The notes beneath the pieces were generated by a model. The model was not told the origin of the DNA, did not search any database, and worked only from the letters and a program-made list of their open reading frames with translations. From positions 1,860,001 to 1,924,000 of the forward strand of contig NZ_CP029210.1 in assembly GCF_003100395.1 (NCBI RefSeq): a stretch of DNA of 64,000 nucleotides, read 5' to 3'. Both the position numbers and the translations under genes were made by a program. How positions within the stretch are numbered: the stretch's first letter is position 1; each line of letters starts with the position of its first letter. This DNA is from Aquabacterium olei (lineage in GTDB: Bacteria > Pseudomonadota > Gammaproteobacteria > Burkholderiales > Burkholderiaceae_C). This document shows, piece after piece, positions 57,883 through 64,000 of the stretch.

Positions 57883-58418
57883 GATGCCCTCAGCGATTTC
57901 AGAAGGGGCAACAACTCGCGCTCGACCCGCTCCTTGGTCAGCGGGCCGGCATGCCGGAAGCGCACGCGGCCTTCGCCGTCGATCACGAAGGTTTCCGGCA
58001 GACCGTAGACGCCGAAGTCCATGCCGATGCGTCCGTCGGGATCGGCAATGGAGGCGCGATACGGATCGCCCATCCGGGCCAGCCAGGCCTGTGCTTGCGG
58101 TGCCGCGTCCTTGTAGTTGAGCCCGTAGACGGGCGCAGCGCCGGCGGCGAGCTGCTTGACCGCCTCGTGCTCGTCGGCACAGGCCGTGCACCACGAGGCC
58201 CACACATTGAGCACCCACGGCTGGCCCAGCATCTGGGTGGAGGCAATGACCTGATCGGCATGTCCCAGCCGCGCGGCGCTGAATGACGGGGCGGGCTGAC
58301 CCAGCAAGGCCGACGGCAGTTGGCGGGGATCGTGCCGCAACCCGGCCGCGAACAGCGTCACCAGGCCGAGCGCCAGGGCCAGGGGCAGCAGGGGCCAGAT
58401 GCGGCGCAGCGCGGTCAT
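57879..58418 (-). CDS. ccmG: CcmG/DsbE thioredoxin-like protein
   Basis: 179 residues from ATG 58418. One N-terminal anchor (LLPLALALGLVTLFAAGL), then a thioredoxin fold with VLNVWASWCTACADEHEAV; the active site is WCTAC, a less common form of the family's WCxxC. YGLPETFVIDGEGRV supplies the cis-Pro loop. It reduces CcmH or apocytochrome in the periplasm. Confidence 0.92.
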   Translation of the reverse strand: MTALRRIWPLLPLALALGLVTLFAAGLRHDPRQLPSALLGQPAPSFSAARLGHADQVIASTQMLGQPWVLNVWASWCTACADEHEAVKQLAAGAAPVYGLNYKDAAPQAQAWLARMGDPYRASIADPDGRIGMDFGVYGLPETFVIDGEGRVRFRHAGPLTKERVERELLPLLKSLRAS

Positions 58419-60400
58419 TGGCGCGTGCCCTTCAGGCGCTGCATGGATGGCAGGGCCACGGCCCCGGCGGGCAGAGCGGAGGGGCGGGCGGCGCCGCCTG
58501 AATCGATCGCCTGAACGCCCTGGGGCGCGCGCCAGGCCGCGAGCACGCCGCCCACGCTCATCATCAGGAAGCCGGCCCAGACCCACACCATGGCCGGCTT
58601 GAATTGCACCCGCATGGCCCACGTGGTGGGGCCGATGGCCTGGCCCATGGCCACGTACACATCGCGCCACCAGGCCGTGTCGATGTCGGGTGCGGCCACG
58701 GTCATGTCCTGCGTGGTGTAGTTGCGGCTTTCCGGGCGCAGCGTTCCGATGGGCTGGCCTTGGTCGAGCAGCGTCAGGGTGGCCCGCGTGCCCATGTGGT
58801 TGCCGGCCCGAAAGGCGTCCAGGGCATCCAGCCGAACTTGGTAGGGACCGATCTGCACGGTCTCGCCCACCGACAGAGGCACCTCTCGCTCGGCTTCGTG
58901 CGATTTGAGCAGTGTGAGTGCCAGCACGAAGACGCCCACCCCGAGGTGCGCACAGACCATGCCCCAGGCAGCCAGGTTGCGAGGCAGGCGCCGACGCCAC
59001 AGCGGCATGAGCGCGGTGATCACGGCCCATGCGCCCAGCAACATGCCCCAGAAGGCCATCGGCCCGGTGTGACCCAGCAGCAGGGCCACCACGGCGCTCG
59101 TCACGCTGGCGACCAGCGCCCACCGGAGGCGCAGGGCCAGCGTGGGCAGTGGCATGCCTTGCCAGTGCGCCAGCGGCGCCACGCCCATGAGCAGCACGGC
59201 CGGGGTCAGCAGTGGCGCAAGCACGGCCTCGAAGTAGGGCGGTCCCACGGAGATCTTGGCCAGCCCCAGCGCGTCCAGCGCCATGGGATACAGCGTGGCC
59301 AGCAGCACGGTGGCCGCGGCCACCGACAGCACCAGCGCATTGCACAGCAGCATGGCCTCGCGCGACACCGGGGCGAAGGCCCAGGGCTTGGCCAGACGGC
59401 CGGCCCTCAGCGCGAACAGGCACAGCGACCCACCCAGCGACAGGGCGATCAAGGCGAGGATGAAGACGCCCCGCGCCGGGTCGGTCGCGAAAGCATGGAC
59501 CGATGTGATGGCGCCGGAGCGCACGATGAAGGTGCCGATGAGGCTGAGCCCGAAAGCAGCAATGCACAGCAGCAGCACGGCCGGTTTGAACAGGTCGGTG
59601 CGCACGGATGCTGCCAGGCAGTGCAGCAGTGCCACGCCCACCAGCCAGGGCAGCAGCGAGGCGTTCTCGACCGGATCCCAGAACCACCAGCCGCCCCAGC
59701 CCAGCACGCGGTAAGCCCAACTGCTGCCCAGGACGATGCCCACGCCCAGCGCGGCCCACGCCATCAGCACCCAGGGGCGCAGCCATGCGAGTTGCTCGCG
59801 CGTGAGCCGGCCCACCCACAGCGCAGCCACGGCGAAGGCGAACGGCACGGCAAACCCCACGTAGCCCAGGTAGAGCGCGGGCGGGTGGAACGCCATGCCC
59901 GGGTCCTGCAGCAGCGCGTTGAGGTCGGCACCGTCCAGCGGGGCAGGCAGCAGGCGCGTGTACGGGTTGGAACTGAGCAGCACGAAGAGCAGCAGGCTGG
60001 TGGTGATCCAGCCGAGCACGGCCAGCACGCGCACGCCCAGTTCGTCCGGCAGCCCGCGGATGCGCCAGGCCACGCACGCTGCCCAGCCGCTCAACGTGGT
60101 CACCCACAAAAGCATGGAGCCCTCATGGCTGCCCCACAAGGCGGCGAGGCGGTAACCCGGAGGGAGCGTCGAATGGCTGTGTGAGGCCACATAGCGCACC
60201 GAGAAGTCGTTGACCAGGAAGCAGGCCATCAGCGCGGTGGAGGCGATCACACAGAGTCCCAGCGCCCAGCCCGCACCGCGCCGCTGGATGCGCAGGGCGT
60301 TGTCCGCTCCTGCAACACGCTCGACCGCTGGCGCGAACGCCATCGCGAGCGCGGCACACAGCGCGAGAATCAGGGCGAAATGGCCCAGCTCGGCCGTCAT
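58415..60400 (-). CDS. ccmF: CcmF, haem lyase subunit
   Basis: 661 residues, many membrane spans. The tryptophan-rich haem-handling motif is GGWWFWDPVENASLLPWL. The start (ATG 60400) overlaps the ccmE stop and the end overlaps ccmG. CcmF takes haem from CcmE and joins it to apocytochrome c with CcmH and CcmI in the inner membrane. A long plus-strand frame (58604-60184) inside it is a mirror artefact of GC-rich codons. Confidence 0.95.
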   Translation of the reverse strand: MTAELGHFALILALCAALAMAFAPAVERVAGADNALRIQRRGAGWALGLCVIASTALMACFLVNDFSVRYVASHSHSTLPPGYRLAALWGSHEGSMLLWVTTLSGWAACVAWRIRGLPDELGVRVLAVLGWITTSLLLFVLLSSNPYTRLLPAPLDGADLNALLQDPGMAFHPPALYLGYVGFAVPFAFAVAALWVGRLTREQLAWLRPWVLMAWAALGVGIVLGSSWAYRVLGWGGWWFWDPVENASLLPWLVGVALLHCLAASVRTDLFKPAVLLLCIAAFGLSLIGTFIVRSGAITSVHAFATDPARGVFILALIALSLGGSLCLFALRAGRLAKPWAFAPVSREAMLLCNALVLSVAAATVLLATLYPMALDALGLAKISVGPPYFEAVLAPLLTPAVLLMGVAPLAHWQGMPLPTLALRLRWALVASVTSAVVALLLGHTGPMAFWGMLLGAWAVITALMPLWRRRLPRNLAAWGMVCAHLGVGVFVLALTLLKSHEAEREVPLSVGETVQIGPYQVRLDALDAFRAGNHMGTRATLTLLDQGQPIGTLRPESRNYTTQDMTVAAPDIDTAWWRDVYVAMGQAIGPTTWAMRVQFKPAMVWVWAGFLMMSVGGVLAAWRAPQGVQAIDSGGAARPSALPAGAVALPSMQRLKGTRQ

Positions 60401-60843
60401 GGCGTGCGGGCCAGCCAGGCCGGCCGGCTGGAGCGCCCCGCCTGCGGCGTGGGCGGCTGGTAGGTTTCATCGTGCTTGGCCAGGATCTGGTCGGCCCGGA
60501 ACACGCCCTGGCTGTCGAGTCGGCCCGAGGCCACAACCCCCTTGTCTTCGCCGAAGAGATCCGGCAGCAGACCTTCGTACACCACGGGCACGCGCCGTTG
60601 CCCATCGGCCACCACGAAATGCACGGACAGGCTGCCCGGCTGCTGGTTGAGCGAGCCGGCCTCGACACGCCCGCCCATGCGGAAGGCGCGTCCCGGTTGC
60701 AGGCCCTGCTCGTGCACCTGAGACGGCGTGTAGAAGAAGGTCAGGTTGTCTCGCAGGGCGCCCACCACCAGGGCAGCAGCGAGCCCCAGCAGGCCCGCCA
60801 CCAGCGCCAGCCGCCCTGCGCGGCGTCGGCTGGCCGGGCTCAA
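60397..60843 (-). CDS. ccmE: CcmE, periplasmic haem chaperone
   Basis: 148 residues. N-terminal anchor (LALVAGLLGLAAALVVGAL), an OB-fold (FFYTPSQVHEQG, GRAFRMGGRVEAGSL, YEGLLPDLFGEDKGVVASG), and the haem-binding His in ILAKHDETYQPP (family HDExY). It carries covalently bound haem from CcmABCD to CcmF. Confidence 0.95.
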   Translation of the reverse strand: MSPASRRRAGRLALVAGLLGLAAALVVGALRDNLTFFYTPSQVHEQGLQPGRAFRMGGRVEAGSLNQQPGSLSVHFVVADGQRRVPVVYEGLLPDLFGEDKGVVASGRLDSQGVFRADQILAKHDETYQPPTPQAGRSSRPAWLARTP

Positions 60844-61010
60844 GGCCGCCTCCCTTCAGACGTTGACGGGTATCCCGTTCGCAGTGCCCTCCGGCGGTGC
60901 CACAGTGCGCCCGCTTCGGCCACGATCAACAGCGTCGCCACACCGTAGGTGGCCCACACATAAGGCCCGTGTCCGTTCATGTGCCAAAGCAATGTCCAGT
61001 CGATCGTCAT
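60840..61010 (-). CDS. ccmD: CcmD, small haem exporter subunit
   Basis: 56 residues, MTIDWTLLWHMNGHGPYVWA, then a membrane helix (TYGVATLLIVAEAGALW) and a basic tail. It matches CcmD in length and in the GPYVW segment. It releases holo-CcmE from CcmABC. Four-base overlaps with ccmC and ccmE fix both ends. Confidence 0.92.
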   Translation of the reverse strand: MTIDWTLLWHMNGHGPYVWATYGVATLLIVAEAGALWHRRRALRTGYPSTSEGRRP

Positions 61011-61747
61011 GGTTGAGCTCCTGCCATCTGGCGCGTCATCCAGGTCCGGCCCGCTTCTTTCTCTTCGATCAGCGTGCGCACCCTGACCAGGGACACCGCA
61101 ATCGCGTGGCACCAGCACGCCAGCGTCATGGCGAGCAAGCCCGCCACCATGACCGGTGCCATCAACACGCCGCCCGACACCGACAGGCTGGCACCCTGGT
61201 GCAGCGTGTTCCACCACACCACCGAGAAGTAGATGACGGGCAGGTTGACCAGGCCGACCATGGCGAGCAGCGCCGAAGCGCGCTCGCCGCGTTCAGCATC
61301 CTCGAACGCGGTGCGCAATGCCATCACACCCAGGTAAAGACACAGCAGCACCACCTGCGACGTGAGCCTGGCGTCCCACACCCACCAGGTGCCCCAGGTG
61401 GGCTTGCCCCACACGGCGCCGCTCACCAGCGCGATCAGGCCGTAGAGCAGGCCGGTGGGGGCCAGGGCCTGGGCCATCAAGGTCGACAGGCGTGTTCTCA
61501 GCACGAAACCCAGTGCGGCGTATACGGCCATGACGAAGTAGATGAACATCGACATCCATGCCGCGGGAACGTGCAGGAACAGGATGCGGTAGACCTCGCC
61601 CTGCTGCGCATCGGTGGGCGCTGCCAAGAACGCAATGCCGAGCCCGACCAACGCGAAGACCACGGCGGCTGCAGCGAAGAGAGGCCACAGGCGCCCGGCC
61701 AGTGGATGGAACAGCGCCGGTGACGCGTAGCGCAGGATGGGGTTCAT
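61007..61747 (-). CDS. ccmC: CcmC, haem-handling membrane protein
   Basis: 246 residues, about six spans, with the tryptophan-rich motif GKPTWGTWWVWDARLTSQ and flanking conserved His residues (LFLHVPAAWMSMF, WWNTLHQGASL). It loads haem onto CcmE. ATG 61747 overlaps the ccmB stop. Confidence 0.95.
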   Translation of the reverse strand: MNPILRYASPALFHPLAGRLWPLFAAAAVVFALVGLGIAFLAAPTDAQQGEVYRILFLHVPAAWMSMFIYFVMAVYAALGFVLRTRLSTLMAQALAPTGLLYGLIALVSGAVWGKPTWGTWWVWDARLTSQVVLLCLYLGVMALRTAFEDAERGERASALLAMVGLVNLPVIYFSVVWWNTLHQGASLSVSGGVLMAPVMVAGLLAMTLACWCHAIAVSLVRVRTLIEEKEAGRTWMTRQMAGAQP

Positions 61748-62457
61748 TCGAGGGCGACCTCCAGTGCGCGGGCAACGCCCCACGGGCCGAGCGCGATGGC
61801 CGTCAACGTGGTGGCGCCCAGCAGCATCACCGCGCCTTGGGCCCAACCGCCCGCCGCGTCGCCCTGCGCGGCCCGGACACCGAACAGCACCACGGGCAAG
61901 GCCAGCGGCACGCTCAGCAGCGTGAGCAGCATCAGCCCGCCGCGTGCACCCAGTGACAGGGCGGCTGCCAGGGCCGCGATGCAGCACACGCTTGGCGTGC
62001 CCAGCAGCAGCGAGGCTCCGAGCCACTGCCATTGCAGCAACGACAGGCCGTAGATCACGCCGATGAGTGGCAGAGCGGCCAGCACGGGCAGGGCGACCGT
62101 CAGCCAGTGGGCCGCCAGCACGCCGGCTACAGTCAGGGTGTTGCCGCCGGGCGCGAGCAGCATCTGCTCCAGCGCCCCATTGGCAGCATCGTCCTGAAAC
62201 AGCCGGAGGCTCCCGGCCAGCATGGCGAGCAGCGCAGCCACCCACACCACGGCGGGCGCCAGCGCAGGCAGCGCTTGAGCCGCGGGGGCCAGCACCAGCG
62301 GCAGCAGCCAGGCGACCAGGAGGAAGAAGAGCAGGGCGACGCCGCCGTCCACGCGCCGCCGCCACGCCAGGCTCAGACCGCGAGCCAGCGCCAGCGCAAA
62401 AGGGGACCGGCTCAGTGTGCGAGACCGGGCCGGGCGGACAAGGACAGTCTGTGCCAT
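61744..62457 (-). CDS. ccmB: CcmB, membrane subunit of the CcmAB transporter
   Basis: 237 residues from ATG 62457 (MAQTVLVRPARSRTLSRSPF); 33 more bases are open upstream. About six spans, with conserved segments DDAANGALEQMLLAPG and GTPSVCCIAALAAALSLGAR. It overlaps the ccmA end by 46 bases, which is longer than the other junctions, so a later start is possible. Confidence 0.9.
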   Translation of the reverse strand: MAQTVLVRPARSRTLSRSPFALALARGLSLAWRRRVDGGVALLFFLLVAWLLPLVLAPAAQALPALAPAVVWVAALLAMLAGSLRLFQDDAANGALEQMLLAPGGNTLTVAGVLAAHWLTVALPVLAALPLIGVIYGLSLLQWQWLGASLLLGTPSVCCIAALAAALSLGARGGLMLLTLLSVPLALPVVLFGVRAAQGDAAGGWAQGAVMLLGATTLTAIALGPWGVARALEVALE

Positions 62458-63047
62458 GAAGGGTGATCGGGCCACGATGCCGTATGACAACTGAGCAGGG
62501 CGACGCCGCCTGCCTGAAGATGGCGTGCCACGCAGGTCTGGATGCGCTGCTGGGCCTCTGCATCGAGCGCGGCCAGGGGTTCGTCCAGCACCCAGAGCGG
62601 TTTGCGGGTCAGCAGAAAGCGAGCGAGCGCCACGCGCCGGCGCTGCCCGCGTGACAGGGCGCGTGTCGGCTGCGCGGCGGCGTGTAGCACGCCCATGCCC
62701 TCAAGGGCCTCATCCAGATCGAGGTCGGTCTTGGCCTCTCCGCCCAGGGCCGCCAGCCAGCGCAGGTTCTCTCGGGCACTCAGGTCGTCGTGAAGGCCGT
62801 CCTGATGCCCCAGGTAGGCCAGATCCTCGCGCAGTGCCTGCAGAGCAGATCGAAGGGGCGCACCACGCCAGAGGATGGTGCCTGCATAGGCAGGCCGCCA
62901 TCCGCAGACTGTCCTCAGCAGGGTCGTCTTGCCGCTGCCGTTGGGGCCCTGCACGAGCGCGGCCTGACCTGCCTTCACGCACAGGCTCAATCCATGAGCC
63001 ACCGTGCGGTCGTTCCTGAACAAGGTCACCTCGTCCAGTTGCAGCAT
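62412..63047 (-). CDS. ccmA: CcmA, ATPase of cytochrome c maturation
   Basis: 211 residues from ATG 63047; the TTG just before it lies inside the napC end. Walker A VQGPNGSGKTTLLRTVCGW, signature ALSRGQRRRVALARFLLTR, Walker B PLWVLDEPLAALD. With CcmB it uses ATP to free haem-loaded CcmE. Its ATG shares a base with the napC stop (TGATG), so ccm is translated in line with nap. Confidence 0.95.
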   Translation of the reverse strand: MLQLDEVTLFRNDRTVAHGLSLCVKAGQAALVQGPNGSGKTTLLRTVCGWRPAYAGTILWRGAPLRSALQALREDLAYLGHQDGLHDDLSARENLRWLAALGGEAKTDLDLDEALEGMGVLHAAAQPTRALSRGQRRRVALARFLLTRKPLWVLDEPLAALDAEAQQRIQTCVARHLQAGGVALLSCHTASWPDHPSWHRLSLSARPGLAH

Positions 63048-63628
63048 CAATGCACTCCCTTCATGTCGGGCAGGCGGTGGGCAATGCCCTTGTGGCAGTC
63101 GATGCAGGTCTTCTCGCCATTGGCCAGGTAGGTGGAGTGCGCGTCGGCGGCGCGCTTGCTCTGCCGCGTGAAGTCCATGTAGTCGAACTCATGGCAGTTG
63201 CGGCATTCCAGCGAGTCGTTGGCCTTCATGCGCTTCCATTCGTTTTCTGCGAGCTGGCGGCGCATGGCAGCGAATTTCTCGGGCGTGTCGATGGTGCCGA
63301 ACACCTTGCCCCACACCTCCTTGGAGGCCTGCATCTTGCGGGCCATCTTGTCTGTCCAGTTGTGCGGCACGTGGCAGTCCGAGCACTTGGCGCGCACGCC
63401 GCTGCGGTTGGTGAAGTGGATGGTGCCCTGCAGTTCGGCGTACACATTGCTCCGCATCTCGTGGCAGCCGATGCAGAACTTCTCCGTGTTGGTCAACTCC
63501 AGCGCGGTGTTGAAGCCGCCCCAGAACAGCACCCCCGCCACGAACCCGGCCACCGTGAGCACACCCAGGCTGATGTACCGGCTGGGCCGGCCCAACACGG
63601 TGAAATACCGCCGTATGAGTCTGAACAT
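63047..63628 (-). CDS. napC: NapC, tetrahaem quinol dehydrogenase
   Basis: 193 residues with one N-terminal anchor ([20 protein letters not shown]) and four CxxCH haem sites: CIGCH, CSDCH, CRNCH and CIDCH. It passes electrons from quinol to the periplasmic nitrate reductase NapAB. The length is family-typical. It is followed directly by ccmA. Confidence 0.95.
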   Translation of the reverse strand: MFRLIRRYFTVLGRPSRYISLGVLTVAGFVAGVLFWGGFNTALELTNTEKFCIGCHEMRSNVYAELQGTIHFTNRSGVRAKCSDCHVPHNWTDKMARKMQASKEVWGKVFGTIDTPEKFAAMRRQLAENEWKRMKANDSLECRNCHEFDYMDFTRQSKRAADAHSTYLANGEKTCIDCHKGIAHRLPDMKGVH

Positions 63629-63645
63629 GCGCGCGCTCCGGTGGC

Positions 63646-63999
63646 TTACTTCCGTGGCCTTGCCGCGCCGGCAGGGGCATTCAGCAAGGTGTCGACGTCA
63701 ATGAAGCGGTTTTCCACCAAGGGGTTCTGCGGCACCTGGGACACGTGGCACTGCAGGCAGAAGTAACGCCGGGGCGACAGCTCGGCCAGGAAATTCCCGT
63801 CGCGGTCCATGTAGTGCGAGGTGCTGATCATGGGCGCCTGGCTCTCCTGCGTCTTGGTGCGCGCATGGCAGAACATGCAGCGGTTGGCATTTTTGTCGAG
63901 CTGGTAGCCCTCGATCTTGTGCGGAATGACCGGCGGCTGCATCGCATAGTTGCGTACCCGCCTGACGTCGCTGTTGTCGGCGTTGGTGAGGGGGGGCGG
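63646..63999 (-). CDS. napB: NapB, dihaem subunit of periplasmic nitrate reductase (5' cut)
   Basis: 118 codons to the window edge, stop at 63646. It shows [20 protein letters not shown] and two haem sites, CMFCH and CLQCH, the pattern of NapB. The N-terminal signal peptide lies beyond the window. It receives electrons from NapC and hands them to NapA. napA should lie just outside the window on the same strand. Confidence 0.93.
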   Translation of the reverse strand, partial: PPPLTNADNSDVRRVRNYAMQPPVIPHKIEGYQLDKNANRCMFCHARTKTQESQAPMISTSHYMDRDGNFLAELSPRRYFCLQCHVSQVPQNPLVENRFIDVDTLLNAPAGAARPRK

Positions 64000-64000
64000 C

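Noticed and set aside
58604..60184. 526-codon plus-strand open frame
   Set aside because: Runs antisense through ccmF; rich in Q, H, R and G, with no family resemblance. It is a by-product of GC-rich third positions in ccmF.

Overview
The window reads as a high-GC betaproteobacterium, most likely Burkholderiales (Comamonadaceae-like). The basis is the GC-rich coding style, the kdpFABC and kdpDE genes, a nap gene cluster running directly into ccm genes, and an ESPR-type autotransporter. This is judged from protein and gene-order style, not from a database search. No rRNA, tRNA or CRISPR array was seen.

Layout. (1) 0-12.9 kb: the tail of an L,D-transpeptidase-like gene, a methyltransferase/CapK-type adenylating enzyme pair, a large ESPR autotransporter followed by a lipoprotein hydrolase, two convergent sensor kinases, and a lone TIR-like protein that lacks the expected catalytic Glu. 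(2) 13.3-22.7 kb: a complete potassium system, with a possible KdpE box, an unannotated-looking 31-residue ORF, kdpF-A-B-C, a corA-type transporter, then kdpD-E. (3) 22.9-27.4 kb: an AT-richer, probably acquired phosphite-use operon, ptxABCDE (ABC uptake, NAD-phosphite dehydrogenase, LysR regulator), behind three Pho-box-like heptamers at 11-bp period. (4) 27.5-50.8 kb: a plasmid/ICE-like backbone. It holds an SbcC-like ATPase, RadC, a DUF5983-like protein, several small conserved-looking proteins, an UPF1/Dna2-like helicase, a ParB-like protein, a tyrosine recombinase, and an actin-like ParM/StbA protein with a small overlapping partner. Cargo inside it includes a TauE/SafE exporter and a TIR plus nuclease-like gene pair behind a CIRCE-like operator. 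Three copies of a nearly identical 22-nt core flanked by changing hairpins lie in this backbone. They are probably structured leader RNAs like the known radC motif. (5) 51.0-56.4 kb: a putative defence island, with a Ser/Thr kinase divergent from four overlapping genes: a helical protein, a QueC/QatC-like PP-loop enzyme, an XRE-ImmA/IrrE protein and a PIN nuclease. (6) 56.8-64.0 kb, minus strand: napB (cut by the window edge), napC and ccmABCDEFGHI, nearly all joined by 4-base stop/start overlaps.

How it fits together: the two ends look like core chromosome (or chromid), while the middle is mobile-element backbone with stress and defence cargo. The best candidates for an undescribed system are the four-gene QueC-like operon with its paired TTTGNCAAA operator, and the TIR/nuclease pair that appears to be placed under HrcA-type (chaperonin-sensing) control.
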